Assembly (NCBI RefSeq): GCF_009695915.1 | Contig: NZ_VUMZ01000006.1 | Span: forward strand, 105,042 to 169,041 | From: Hornefia butyriciproducens | GTDB lineage: Bacteria > Bacillota > Clostridia > Peptostreptococcales > Anaerovoracaceae | Length of the DNA: 64,000 nucleotides | Direction: 5' to 3' | Part shown: piece after piece, positions 38,219 to 47,038 of the stretch | Numbering within the stretch: the stretch's first letter is position 1 | How the letters are laid out: every line of letters starts with the position of its first letter | The notes under the pieces: generated by a model | What the model saw: only the letters and a program-made list of their open reading frames with translations | The model's database searches: none | What the model was told of the DNA's origin: nothing | Made by a program: the position numbers and the translations under genes

Positions 38219-39069
38219 GCTCCTCCCTTCTGCTGCGAAACTCCCCGCGGTACACCGCCGCATTTCCCGCATGGTGTATAACCTTTCTCCACAGCCTGAT
38301 TTTTATCTGTCTCGATATAATAACGGCTCACTGCGCTGCATCCCGCCAGATGATAAGCTCTTCCTGTGTCTTCAAATACAAAGACCGGACTGCCGGCTGA
38401 CGCCTTCCCCGCTCTGCAGTTGGGGCATGGACGATATCTCCTCCGGATTTCCTCTGACAGGAAAGTCTGATGACAGTTTGCTTTCACAAAGGAGCATGCC
38501 CTGGAATGATAACACCTGCCCGCCTTTGGAAAAATGCAGACGATCCCCCCTCCTCTTCCTCCGCCTCTGTAATAGGCGCCGGTAAATGTTCTTCCTTCGA
38601 TTCTTCCGTCAAACCGGATCCTTCCGAATGCGCCGACCGGAGTTTTTTCATGAAACACCGCCCGGAATTTCAGTTCGATTCTGTCCCCGGTGCCGTCCTC
38701 TTCAAAGCGGTATCGAAAACCCGTGACACGAAAGGACGTCACTTTTGATTCTTCAGCAGGTACGCGTGCCTGTACAGACAGCGGAAGTGCCGCCCGACTG
38801 CTCCGGACTGCAGATTTTGCCATCTCAAGCCGCATCTCCTCACACACATCAAATGTGATCCTCTCACAGGTTGAGATTACCGGCATGATTCCGATCAGAA
38901 GCATCACAGCAATGATGAAGAAAGGAATAACGACGGCAGCTTCAACAAGATAACTTCCGCGTCTGTTATTGATATGCCTTATCTCCCTGCTGCCGACACA
39001 TTTCCTGTGCATGCCATCAGGAGTATTAAGACTTTTCTCATGTCTGTTTTTAATACATTTTCCGAACAT
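38215..39069 (-). CDS. TadE-like pseudopilin with two C-terminal Cys/His metal-binding-like repeats
   Basis: A 284-residue protein. RRGSYLVEAAVVIPFFIIAVMLLIGIMPV (36-64) is a TadE-type N-terminal helix preceded by a basic stretch. The C-terminus holds two repeats with the same spacing, H-x3-C-x22-C-x2-C: His188/Cys192/Cys215/Cys218 and His240/Cys244/Cys267/Cys270. These look like small zinc-binding modules and would be outside the cell. It overlaps the upstream DUF5702-type gene by 20 bp. Confidence 0.8.
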   Translation of the reverse strand: MFGKCIKNRHEKSLNTPDGMHRKCVGSREIRHINNRRGSYLVEAAVVIPFFIIAVMLLIGIMPVISTCERITFDVCEEMRLEMAKSAVRSSRAALPLSVQARVPAEESKVTSFRVTGFRYRFEEDGTGDRIELKFRAVFHEKTPVGAFGRIRFDGRIEGRTFTGAYYRGGGRGGGIVCIFPKAGRCYHSRACSFVKANCHQTFLSEEIRRRYRPCPNCRAGKASAGSPVFVFEDTGRAYHLAGCSAVSRYYIETDKNQAVEKGYTPCGKCGGVPRGVSQQKGGA

Positions 39070-40276
39070 GGACTCTGCTCCCGTTGATTTTTAGTTCTGC
39101 GTCAAGTCCGCAGCTGTAGTTGCGAATACGAAAACTTCCGTAATAACAGCGTCTCATGTTAATCTGGATCAGATCCATCGCTCGCATGATCTTCACCTCC
39201 CGATTCATCGCATAGAGCAGCACCGCGAGATATCCCCCGTAATCCGGCCCGTCCACATTCCCCGGATCCACATAAGGGGTTCTTTTCTTCAGCGAGGAGT
39301 TCCCCTTTTCCGCAGAGAAACTCCGGATGACTGATTCCAGATCAGTGGCCCAGGATTTCCTGTCCTTCATCCATGGAACCTTCTTCCCGTGCTGAAGGAG
39401 CTGACAGTCGTTCCACGCCTCCGCAGCCGCCCACGCCGTCTCGACAGCCTTCTGCATGGCCGGCTGAGCCTCCGGTGCGAGCAGCGCAGCAGCTGCCGCT
39501 GTTTTTGCCTTCATCTCCGGCTCCTTCAGGATATATGCCAGATTCAAAGCAGTCCGCATCGTCATCAGCGCACGCTTTACCGTCCTCTGATTTTCCTTGT
39601 CCGATTTCTTTCCCGCAAGAACATATTCCACCTCTCCCCGAAAATATACCGGACTCGTTTCCTCATCCAGAAAGTCACGAAAAAATGTCTGAATGTACCG
39701 ATCCTCAAAATACCGGTCGCTTCCTTTCTTCACCGGATTCTCCTTCTCACTCCTTCCCAGCTGTTTCAGTGACGGCATTCTCATGCCTTCCCGCATTCCC
39801 GCTGACGGAAGCTCCTGAAGCGCAGACTCTCCATCTACCGGAGTATCTGCGGAAACCGCGGCACGGATCCCGCAGTCCGGTTTTTTGACAACACCCGCTG
39901 CGACAAGTTTTCCCGTCTTCACCGCCTGCTCACGAAAGTTCCGCACTGACGCAAGACTGTATTCATACAGTTCACAGCTGCTTCCCTCATACCTGATGTA
40001 TCTTTTATCAGCGAAGGAGCGCTGCGCATAGTCGTCGATTTTCTCCGATATGTCAGACTCAACGCCGTAAAATCCGAACAGTCCATATCGATTCCTGAGG
40101 TTCAGATCATATTCTCCCAGAACCGATTCACACCAGAGAAGCCCGGCTTCGGCGGCCACTCCCTTCACGGCCAGCATTTTCGACGCGTGAACAAATGTCA
40201 TGATCACGGTAATCATTGTCACCAGCAGCATTGCCGCCAGCACGGTGACCGATCCTCTTTTATTCATCTTTCTCAT
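39050..40276 (-). CDS. TadG-like/DUF5702-type pilus-associated protein
   Basis: A 408-residue protein with a single N-terminal helix (MNKRGSVTVLAAMLLVTMITVIMTFVHASKML) and a long extracytoplasmic region starting ECVLGEYDLNLRNRYGLFGFYG-like sequence, the pattern of DUF5702 proteins in clostridial tad loci. These are thought to act as minor pilins or assembly factors. It overlaps the TadE gene by 17 bp. GGGAGA sits 8 nt before the ATG. Confidence 0.78.
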   Translation of the reverse strand: MRKMNKRGSVTVLAAMLLVTMITVIMTFVHASKMLAVKGVAAEAGLLWCESVLGEYDLNLRNRYGLFGFYGVESDISEKIDDYAQRSFADKRYIRYEGSSCELYEYSLASVRNFREQAVKTGKLVAAGVVKKPDCGIRAAVSADTPVDGESALQELPSAGMREGMRMPSLKQLGRSEKENPVKKGSDRYFEDRYIQTFFRDFLDEETSPVYFRGEVEYVLAGKKSDKENQRTVKRALMTMRTALNLAYILKEPEMKAKTAAAAALLAPEAQPAMQKAVETAWAAAEAWNDCQLLQHGKKVPWMKDRKSWATDLESVIRSFSAEKGNSSLKKRTPYVDPGNVDGPDYGGYLAVLLYAMNREVKIMRAMDLIQINMRRCYYGSFRIRNYSCGLDAELKINGSRVHVRKMY

Positions 40277-40598
40277 GAAACAAATCTCCCATACGCACTC
40301 CGTCCGCCGGATTCAGTACATAACACCTCCGGATCCGCTTCTGCTCCATCCGGATCTTCACCGCACCTCTCATTCCGACGCCTGTTTCGTATGATTTCTT
40401 CTGTACGGCAAAGATACGGTTATCCGCAATGCTTGCTTCTGTAAGTGCGATATGCGCCGCTGACTGCTCCTGCTCTGCTCTGTAGAAATACAGCAGTACC
40501 ATAAGCATACTGAGAAGCATCAGAATGAGCAGCGGTATCACGATGGCCGCTTCCACCATTTCTGCTCCGCGCCGGTTCCTAAGAATCCCTTTAACCAT
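40260..40598 (-). CDS. tadE: TadE-like pseudopilin
   Basis: A 112-residue protein with NRRGAEMVEAAIVIPLLILMLLSMLMVLLYFY, the TadE signature: basic lead, glutamate, then a hydrophobic helix. TadE proteins are processed prepilin-like components needed for Flp pilus assembly. The start overlaps the end of the Flp pilin gene by 8 bp. Confidence 0.88.
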   Translation of the reverse strand: MVKGILRNRRGAEMVEAAIVIPLLILMLLSMLMVLLYFYRAEQEQSAAHIALTEASIADNRIFAVQKKSYETGVGMRGAVKIRMEQKRIRRCYVLNPADGVRMGDLFHEKDE

Positions 40599-40746
40599 TC
40601 AGATTCTCAAAGGTCTTGTTTACAAATTCAGTAACCTCCGTCTTGAAGATCAGACCTACTGCAATTGCCAGAGCAATCAGCAGAGCGACCTGCACCATTT
40701 CCATCGGACACACCATGCCCTTCTTTTCCTTCAGCTTTCTGAACAT
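40591..40746 (-). CDS. flp: Flp-type major pilin
   Basis: A 51-residue protein, short but well supported: AAAGGAG 8 nt before the ATG, start 2 bp from the TadC-like stop, and an 8-bp overlap with tadE. It has a basic leader (MFRKLKEKKG), a cleavable-looking Gly10, then VCPMEMVQVALLIALAIAVGLIF, one hydrophobic helix and a short tail ending ENLNG. This is the Flp1-like clostridial pilin pattern. The conserved glutamate (Glu16) is at +6 from Gly10 instead of +5, and a cysteine (Cys13) sits in the mature N-terminus. Polymerised, it would form the pilus fibre. Confidence 0.85.
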   Translation of the reverse strand: MFRKLKEKKGMVCPMEMVQVALLIALAIAVGLIFKTEVTEFVNKTFENLNG

Positions 40747-40747
40747 T

Positions 40748-41767
40748 TCATACTCCTTTCACCTGCAGCATCGCCGGAGCCGCAGTAATTACAATCAGTA
40801 CCATCAGCAGCATTGCCAGCGGCAGCGATAACTTTGTTTCCGCCAGCTTTCCGCGTTCCGCCGCAGCCTGCTTCCGTTCCTCCCAGAGAGTCGCAGCGTC
40901 CTCTCTGAGTTTTCCGGTCATATTCGTTCCTTTTCGCTGATTGTCTGAAATCAGATTCACCAGTCTGGAAAAGGAACGGTTCCCGATAGCCCTCGCCTGT
41001 TCTTCCAGAAGCGGAACAAGATTCCGTTTCCCACTTCGGGCAGAATGCTCCAGCTCTACGATCATACCTCTGAAATAATCGTCCTTCACACCGTGCTTCT
41101 GATATCCTTCTGCGATTCTTGCGAACGCATCCCGAAAAATGAGCCCGCAGTTCATCATCAGCAGGAGCTGGTCACAGAATGATGGCATCGACCGAAGTAT
41201 GCTGCTGCGGCGTCTCTCTGCCGCTTTTTTCTCCTTTTCATTACGTCCCGCGTATAAAAACAGAAGATAGAAAAAAGGCAATACCATGACCTTCAGCGGG
41301 GAGCGGTTCGGAACACGTTCCCATCGCAGAACTGCCCCTTCTTCTGTTTTTGTCGGAAGCATGATTTTCCTGCCTCTGCGCTCCTGAAGTTTTGCCTGGA
41401 CTTCGGAAACAGAACGTTCAAGTTCCGCCACAGAGTCCTTCTCCTTTTTACTTCTGCCGGGAATTCGCTCTGCCTTTTCCCCTCGCAGTGTGACTAAAAG
41501 TTCTTTCCGCAGACTTGCCTCCCCGGAACGGATTTCGACCGTCAGCGGGAATGTGCTTTCCCTTCCGTCATCCTCCCGCAGGATTCCCACCAGCCGTCCC
41601 CGCTCGTTTACGATAAACCGGTTCCCTCCTCCTGTTCCCCGAATCCACAGAAGCCCTGAAACTGCGGCTGAAAAAAGAAAAATCAGGGCAATCTTCCGTC
41701 TGTTTTCCGACATTCTGACCAGCTCCCGCAATTCCTTCAGCGGAATTCTCCATCCTTTATACTTCAA
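40748..41767 (-). CDS. tadC: TadC-like type II secretion F-domain membrane protein
   Basis: A 339-residue protein. Two membrane segments appear near the N-terminus and around 165-180 (LKVMVLPFFYLLFLYAG), and the T2SSF-type domain follows (RSMPSFCDQLLLMMNCGLIFRDAFARIAEGY, then FSRLVNLISDNQRKGTNMTGKLREDAATLW). It is one half of the inner-membrane platform of the Tad machine. The start is TTG with GGATG upstream. It overlaps tadB by 11 bp. Confidence 0.85.
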   Translation of the reverse strand: MKYKGWRIPLKELRELVRMSENRRKIALIFLFSAAVSGLLWIRGTGGGNRFIVNERGRLVGILREDDGRESTFPLTVEIRSGEASLRKELLVTLRGEKAERIPGRSKKEKDSVAELERSVSEVQAKLQERRGRKIMLPTKTEEGAVLRWERVPNRSPLKVMVLPFFYLLFLYAGRNEKEKKAAERRRSSILRSMPSFCDQLLLMMNCGLIFRDAFARIAEGYQKHGVKDDYFRGMIVELEHSARSGKRNLVPLLEEQARAIGNRSFSRLVNLISDNQRKGTNMTGKLREDAATLWEERKQAAAERGKLAETKLSLPLAMLLMVLIVITAAPAMLQVKGV

Positions 41768-42497
41768 TTTTCGTCATCCTTTCTATCAGGCAGAAGGCTC
41801 CCGCGCTGACCGCAAGCGCAAGACTCATCAGAACCCGGCCCGCCCAGGTTTCGTACATCACTGCAATATATTCCGGCGAAGAGAAACGCAGAAACAGGAT
41901 CACAAGAACGGGCATCGCCGTGATAATCTGCCCCTCAAGCCGCTTCTGACTGCTCATGCGCCTGATCTCACCTTCTATATTTGTCTTCTCCGTAATGATC
42001 CGTGCGGTTTCCGTCATTGCCCCGACCAGATCGCCTCCGCTTTCCCGGCAGATCAGGAACGCCTGTGCGAACTCATGAATCTCTTCAATTCCCGTCCGTT
42101 CAGCCAGTTCCAGAATCACCTGCGGTTCTGCGGCTCCCTGCCGATCCAGTTCCCGGAGCATCCAATTCAGTTCCTTCATGATCAGATCCTGCGGCCCATA
42201 GATTCCGGAGAGCTCCTGTCGGGCATTTTCCATCGCATCCCGCATATGGCACCCTGTAGCGAGAGATGCGGAAACTGAATGGAGAAAATCGCAGAATTCG
42301 ATCCGCAGATCCCGCCTGCGCCTATCACACGAAACCTGCTCCATCATTCTCTTTCCCGGTTTGTACAGAAGTGCGGCAACCGGAACCGGAAGCAGTGTGT
42401 TGTAGAATATCACGCTGACGGCAGCCGCACATAACAGCAGTCCCATACAGAAACCCACCTTCTCCCGTACCGTCAGTTCAAACCTGTCATAACGCAT
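41757..42497 (-). CDS. tadB: TadB-like type II secretion F-domain membrane protein
   Basis: A 246-residue platform protein with N-terminal hydrophobic segments (VGFCMGLLLCAAAVSVIFYNTLLPV), a T2SSF domain (RDLRIEFCDFLHSVSASLATGCHMRDAMENA) and C-terminal segments (IITAMPVLVILFLRF, VLMSLALAVSAGAFCLI). It pairs with TadC next to the ATPase. The gene overlaps cpaF by 11 bp. Confidence 0.87.
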   Translation of the reverse strand: MRYDRFELTVREKVGFCMGLLLCAAAVSVIFYNTLLPVPVAALLYKPGKRMMEQVSCDRRRRDLRIEFCDFLHSVSASLATGCHMRDAMENARQELSGIYGPQDLIMKELNWMLRELDRQGAAEPQVILELAERTGIEEIHEFAQAFLICRESGGDLVGAMTETARIITEKTNIEGEIRRMSSQKRLEGQIITAMPVLVILFLRFSSPEYIAVMYETWAGRVLMSLALAVSAGAFCLIERMTKIEV

Positions 42498-43680
42498 TTT
42501 CCTTTCCTCCCAGCGCCAGTCTGTGCCGGTTTCGCAGTTCTTCGGAAGTCCGGCGCAGTCCTCCGGCGTCCTCCCTCACATATAGCGGATTCAATACATA
42601 TTCTCCGCCTTCAAAACCGATAAGCTCGGAAATCTCCATCACCTGACGCGCTCCTGAGGCGTTCCGTACGAGATGAACCATGATATCAATCCCTTCTACA
42701 ATCTGCGCACGAATCGCATCCATCGGAATATTCGCTGACATCAGATACATCGCCTCCAGCCTGCGCAGCATCCCGGAAACGGAATTACCGTGCCCGGTGG
42801 ACATGCTTCCGGAATGGCCGGTGTTCATGGCCTGAAGCATATCCGCCACCTCTGCGCCCCGCACTTCGCCCACGATGATCCTGTCGGGCCGCATTCTGAG
42901 ACTGGTCCGTATCAGCATTTCCATTGTGATTTTCCCCTTGCCGACCGAATTCGCGTTCCGGCACTCCATCTGCACAAGGTTGGGAATCTGTTCCAAATTC
43001 AGTTCCCGGGAATCTTCAATAATGATCACCCTTTCCTCCTTCGGGATAGCGTCCGCCAGTGCATTGAGAAAAGTCGTCTTTCCAGAAGAGGTTCCTCCGC
43101 TGACGAACACATTATATCCGCAGCGTACCAGAGTACGCAGATCCTCTGCGCATTCCTCTGTCAGCATTCCGCCTGACACCATCTGCCGCATGGAAATGTG
43201 TTCCCGGGAAAATTTACGTATCGTCAGTACCGGTCCGTCCAGCGCTACATTGGAAAGAACTGCATTTACCCGTGAACCGTCGCTGAGCCTCGCGTCCAGA
43301 ACCGGATTCATTTCTGTAATCTCCCGATGCACACTGGCCGCAATGAACCGGATCACTTCCTCCAGTTCTTCCTCGGATTCAAAGGATTCAGGCGCTCTGT
43401 AAATGCCCCGCCGATCTTCCAGAAAAATCCTGTCGATTCCGTTCACCATCACCTCATTGATTTCCTCATTCTCAATATACGGCTGGATCACGCCCAGACG
43501 GTACACGAATCTGGAATTCAGCCAACGGATCAGTTCTCCGCATTCTTTCAGCGGAAATCCGTCCTTCCTCTCCAGCACAACGGATTCAATGATATCCTGC
43601 AGTTCCTGTTCGCCCGCATTTTCCTCCGCTCTGCGCCTCACCTCATCGCAGAGTCTCCTCCTGGTCTCGTATCTGTCCAT
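42487..43680 (-). CDS. tadA: Tad pilus assembly ATPase CpaF/TadA
   Basis: A 397-residue secretion ATPase. Walker A FVSGGTSSGKTTFLNALADAIP, Asp box ERVIIIEDSRELNL, Walker B-side RPDRIIVGEVRGAEVADMLQAMNTGHSGSMSTGHGNS. It powers pilus extension from the cytoplasmic face. The start is uncertain: ATG at 43680 is used; a GTG at 43686 has better spacing from GGGGA and an upstream TTG is also open. The 5' end overlaps tadZ by about 38 bp. Confidence 0.92.
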   Translation of the reverse strand: MDRYETRRRLCDEVRRRAEENAGEQELQDIIESVVLERKDGFPLKECGELIRWLNSRFVYRLGVIQPYIENEEINEVMVNGIDRIFLEDRRGIYRAPESFESEEELEEVIRFIAASVHREITEMNPVLDARLSDGSRVNAVLSNVALDGPVLTIRKFSREHISMRQMVSGGMLTEECAEDLRTLVRCGYNVFVSGGTSSGKTTFLNALADAIPKEERVIIIEDSRELNLEQIPNLVQMECRNANSVGKGKITMEMLIRTSLRMRPDRIIVGEVRGAEVADMLQAMNTGHSGSMSTGHGNSVSGMLRRLEAMYLMSANIPMDAIRAQIVEGIDIMVHLVRNASGARQVMEISELIGFEGGEYVLNPLYVREDAGGLRRTSEELRNRHRLALGGKENAL

Positions 43681-44695
43681 ATTCACTGCAAATCCCCGCA
43701 ATTTTCTTTGTCAGAACCGCTATATCCCTTCCGTAATTCCGACGCAGATTGATTCTGATCTGACCGTTCATCCGGATAAAAGAAGTCCTGTCACAGCAAA
43801 TGCTGCATACCTTTTCCCCGCGCTCTTCGCCAGATCTCGGTCCGCACAGAACCTGAATCAGAGCCGGTGCGGTCTCCATAACACGATGCAGCATCGCCTT
43901 TGTAAACACCGTCTCCTGGGACGGCTCCCTCTGTCGCAGAAGTACTCCGCAGTCACAGCGTTTTAACGCATGGAGATCACGTCTCCGGAAATCATTTCCG
44001 AGATCCAGCAAGATATAATCGTACCGCCCCATCTGATCCAGCGCCAGAATCAGCCGATCCAGAAGTTTCTCATCAATATCCTCTGCAATCTCGTTAAACG
44101 CCGAAGTATTCAGATAATCCGGATCCCCGTCTCCCGCAATGACAGATTCCATCCACAGAAGAATCTGCTCCTTCCTCTCCCCGCTCCGGTTCAATTCATA
44201 AATCAGTCGTCTGACCGCCGTACCGCCTTCCTGACGGAAATACCGCACGGAATCGTTCACTGTCTGCAGATTCAGATAAATACAGCGCTTTCCGTAGAGA
44301 ATTTTCATCATCCTGGCAACTGCAACGGCGCACGCTGTTACTCCCGTTCCTCCGCTGACTGCGGCAAAGGCTACAAGGCGGCTCCTTCTGCACTCCATGG
44401 GTTCAAACGGCCGTCCCGTGATTCGGTAATACTGGTACACAATCTGTCTCGCCAGCGATGAGCAGGCTTCATAGCGATATAAAATCCCGCGTTCCGGATC
44501 ACTCCTGCAGCGAATATCGGTCAGCTGAACAGCGGAGGAACCCCCATCTGCCCCCTCATCCACCAGAATCAGCTCACAGGTTCTCCCGTTTTCCATATGA
44601 AACTGAATGCACCGCGACTCTCTGGAAATCCCACGCGCCAGCGCCATAGCGAAATCCCGATCGGCGATACATAATCCTACATGAATGATATCCAT
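43643..44695 (-). CDS. tadZ: TadZ/CpaE-like localisation ATPase
   Basis: A 350-residue protein with a receiver-like N-terminal domain and a MinD/ParA-type domain, whose deviant Walker A reads FAAVSGGTGVTACAVAVA, in which the usual lysine-bearing GKT is replaced by GVT. YDYILLDLGNDFRR serves as Walker B. TadZ places the pilus apparatus in the cell. The start at 44695 is fixed by the promoter at 44719-44747: an upstream in-frame ATG would precede the transcription start. GGGAG lies just before the ATG. Confidence 0.8.
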   Translation of the reverse strand: MDIIHVGLCIADRDFAMALARGISRESRCIQFHMENGRTCELILVDEGADGGSSAVQLTDIRCRSDPERGILYRYEACSSLARQIVYQYYRITGRPFEPMECRRSRLVAFAAVSGGTGVTACAVAVARMMKILYGKRCIYLNLQTVNDSVRYFRQEGGTAVRRLIYELNRSGERKEQILLWMESVIAGDGDPDYLNTSAFNEIAEDIDEKLLDRLILALDQMGRYDYILLDLGNDFRRRDLHALKRCDCGVLLRQREPSQETVFTKAMLHRVMETAPALIQVLCGPRSGEERGEKVCSICCDRTSFIRMNGQIRINLRRNYGRDIAVLTKKIAGICSEYGQIRDQEETLR

Positions 44696-44718
44696 ATCCG
44701 GCTCCCTTCTGTACCATG

Positions 44719-44747
44719 AGAATAACAATTTCCCCATACATCGTCAA
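44719..44747 (-). promoter_or_regulatory. Promoter of the Tad pilus operon
   Basis: Minus-strand TTGACG (44742-44747), 17-bp spacer, TATTCT (44719-44724). Transcription would start at about 44712, leaving a very short leader before the TadZ ATG. It lies back to back with the riboflavin promoter 47 bp away. Confidence 0.7.
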
Positions 44748-44793
44748 CCATTATTTACCATTTCTATAAATTTCATACAACTCCCTTACTCCC

Positions 44794-44822
44794 TTGACAG
44801 ACGCTTCCTTTCGGTATACAAT
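44794..44822 (+). promoter_or_regulatory. Promoter of the riboflavin operon
   Basis: TTGACA (44794-44799), 17-bp spacer, TACAAT (44817-44822), placing the start just before the FMN riboswitch. Confidence 0.85.
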
Positions 44823-44835
44823 GATGTCAATTGAA

Positions 44836-44942
44836 ATCTTCGGGGCAGGGTGAGATTCCCTACCGGCGGTACAGCCCGCGAGCCGACAGGCATGATCCGG
44901 TGAGATTCCGGAGCCGACAGTATAGTCTGGATGAGAGAAGAT
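44836..44942 (+). promoter_or_regulatory. FMN riboswitch (RFN element)
   Basis: The closing stem ATCTTC/GAGAAGAT encloses the RFN conserved blocks GGGGCAGGGTGAGATTCCC, TACCGGCGGT, AGCCCGCGAGCC, GGTGAGATTCCGGAGCCGACAGT and AGTCTGGATGAGAGAAGAT. It binds FMN and represses the rib genes by termination at 44976-45005. Confidence 0.96.
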
Positions 44943-44975
44943 CGACAGCAGAGTTCTTTTGTTGCTGAAACATGT

Positions 44976-45005
44976 CCCGGAATCATTGATTCCGGGTTTT
45001 TATTT
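44976..45005 (+). terminator. FMN riboswitch expression-platform terminator
   Basis: CCCGGAATCATTGATTCCGGG followed by TTTTTATTT, 34 nt after the aptamer. It is the likely FMN-controlled terminator. Confidence 0.85.
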
Positions 45006-45038
45006 GATGAGCCGTCATCTCCGGCATCCGACTCCCCC

Positions 45039-45063
45039 GAAGCCTCAAGAGGCTTCTTTTTTT
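45039..45063 (+). terminator. Second terminator in the riboflavin leader
   Basis: GAAGCCTCAAGAGGCTTC followed by seven Ts, 34 nt beyond the first terminator. It is still ~185 nt upstream of ribD, so it would act in series with the riboswitch. Confidence 0.75.
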
Positions 45064-45251
45064 AATACGTGCCCGGATATCGGATCGTGCGCCGCGGCAC
45101 TGATGACGAACTGCCGTCATCATTAAGTCCGTCGCTGATTCCGACGCTGATCATGAACAGACACTGAATCATACGCTTCGGCACAGCTGAAAAGGAGCTG
45201 ACAGTCAGGCAATCAGACAAAATCAGACAGACCCGAACCAGACAGGAGATG

Positions 45252-46409
45252 ATGAACATAATGGATCTGATTAACCAGAGCGAACAGGACAAAACATATA
45301 TGGAGCAGGCGATACGGCTCGCCCGCCGGGGCGCAGGCTTTGTGAACCCCAATCCCCAGGTCGGCGCTGTAATTGTCAAGAACGGGCGCATCATCGGACA
45401 AGGCTGGCACAGGAGGTTCGGCGAGCCCCACGCAGAGAGAAACGCCCTCGCCTCCTGTACGGAAGACCCAGCCGGGGCCACACTTTATGTCACGCTGGAG
45501 CCCTGCTGCCATCAGGGGAAAACGCCTCCCTGCACTGAGGCCGTCATCGAACGCCGGATTTCCCGCGTCGTCATCGGCTCCGGAGATCCAAACCCGCTGG
45601 TTTCCGGGCGCGGAATCGCCCGCCTTCGGGAAGCCGGAATTTCCGTAACAGAACATTGCCTCCAAAAGGAATGTGACGCGCTGAATCCGGTATTCTTCCA
45701 CTATATCCGCACCGGCCTTCCCTTTGTTACCGCGAAATACGCCATGACCCGGGACGGACGGATCGCAACCGCAGGCGGCAGTTCCAGATGGATCACCGGC
45801 GAGGCTGCGCGGGCACATGTCCATCACAGCAGGGGTCGGAACATGGCCATCATGGCCGGCCTCGGCACCGTCCTGGCAGACGATCCGGAACTGACCTGCC
45901 GCGACAGCCAGGGACTTTCTCCGGTGCGCATCATCTGCGACACGGAGCTGAACACTCCTCTCAGTTCAAGACTGGTACAGACAGCTGCAGAAACCGGTCC
46001 GTCTCTGCGTCAGCCCCGAACCGTCATCGCCACCGCAGAGGACTCTCCCCTGCGAACAAAACCCTACGAGGAGCTTGGCGTAAAATTCCTGACGCTCCCC
46101 CGCGGAGCGGACGGACACATTGATCTCAACGCGCTCGTCCAGGCAGTCGGAACGATGCAGATCGACAGCATCCTGCTGGAGGGAGGCAGCGAACTGAACT
46201 GGTCTGCACTGAACTCAGGAATCGTGAACCGGGTACAGACCTACATCGCGCCGAAAATTTTCGGCGGTGCGAAAGCCAAGGGGCCGGTGGGCGGTGCCGG
46301 AGTAGATTCACCGGAGCATGCCTTCATGCTGACAGACAGCCGGATAACCCGGATCGGCGAGGACTATCTGATAGAAAGCGAGGTGGAACTTTGTTCACAG
46401 GAATCATAG
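45252..46409 (+). CDS. ribD: Bifunctional riboflavin deaminase/reductase RibD
   Basis: A ~385-residue two-domain enzyme of riboflavin synthesis. The N-terminal deaminase domain has the zinc motifs GEPHAERNAL and TLEPCCHQGKTPPCTEA. The C-terminal reductase domain starts at about 150 (YAMTRDGRIATAGGSSRWITG) and contains SILLEGGSELNWSAL for NADPH binding. The start is ambiguous among ATGs at 45249, 45252 and 45261 around AGGAG. The stop overlaps the ribE start. Confidence 0.95.
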   Translation: MNIMDLINQSEQDKTYMEQAIRLARRGAGFVNPNPQVGAVIVKNGRIIGQGWHRRFGEPHAERNALASCTEDPAGATLYVTLEPCCHQGKTPPCTEAVIERRISRVVIGSGDPNPLVSGRGIARLREAGISVTEHCLQKECDALNPVFFHYIRTGLPFVTAKYAMTRDGRIATAGGSSRWITGEAARAHVHHSRGRNMAIMAGLGTVLADDPELTCRDSQGLSPVRIICDTELNTPLSSRLVQTAAETGPSLRQPRTVIATAEDSPLRTKPYEELGVKFLTLPRGADGHIDLNALVQAVGTMQIDSILLEGGSELNWSALNSGIVNRVQTYIAPKIFGGAKAKGPVGGAGVDSPEHAFMLTDSRITRIGEDYLIESEVELCSQES

Positions 46410-47038
46410 AAGAAGTCGGTACAGTACGGGCCATACGCCGCGGCGGAACTGAAGCCAGAATTACTATCGCCTGCCGCCGGGTACTGGGAAAAAGCGGCTC
46501 CATGAGCAGCGATCCCTCTGGGGGCGCGCCAACCCGCATCGGCGACAGCATCGCCGTAAACGGAGTCTGTCTGACTGTAACAGAACTGGGAAGCGGAACC
46601 TTCACCGCCGATGTAATGCCGGAAACCTTCTCCCGATCCTCGCTGGCGGCTCTCCGCCCCGGCGTCCGTGTGAATCTGGAGCGGGCCATGCCGGCGGACG
46701 GACGGTTCGGCGGTCACATCGTAACCGGCCATATCGACGGTACAGGGACGATCACAAAACGCACCCGTGACGGCAACGCCGTCTGGTTTACCATCACCGC
46801 AGCGGACGAGCTGATCCGCTATATCGTGCAAAAAGGCTCTATCGCCATCGACGGCATCAGTCTGACGGTGGCAAATGTGGATCACACGCCGGGAAAAGCG
46901 GAATTTCAGGTTTCTGTTATTCCGCACACTCTGTCCGTCACCGCACTCTCCGACCGTCAGAGCGGCAGTGTGGTAAATCTCGAGACCGACATCATCGCCA
47001 AATACACAGAACAGTTATTCAGAAAGGGGAATCTGTGA
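46391..47038 (+). CDS. ribE: Riboflavin synthase alpha subunit
   Basis: A 215-residue enzyme that dismutates lumazine to riboflavin. Two lumazine-binding barrels are visible, the first starting [15 protein letters not shown] with [11 protein letters not shown], the second from [15 protein letters not shown] with [14 protein letters not shown]. It begins with TTG inside the ribD end, so translation is coupled. Confidence 0.95.
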   Translation: MFTGIIEEVGTVRAIRRGGTEARITIACRRVLGKSGSMSSDPSGGAPTRIGDSIAVNGVCLTVTELGSGTFTADVMPETFSRSSLAALRPGVRVNLERAMPADGRFGGHIVTGHIDGTGTITKRTRDGNAVWFTITAADELIRYIVQKGSIAIDGISLTVANVDHTPGKAEFQVSVIPHTLSVTALSDRQSGSVVNLETDIIAKYTEQLFRKGNL

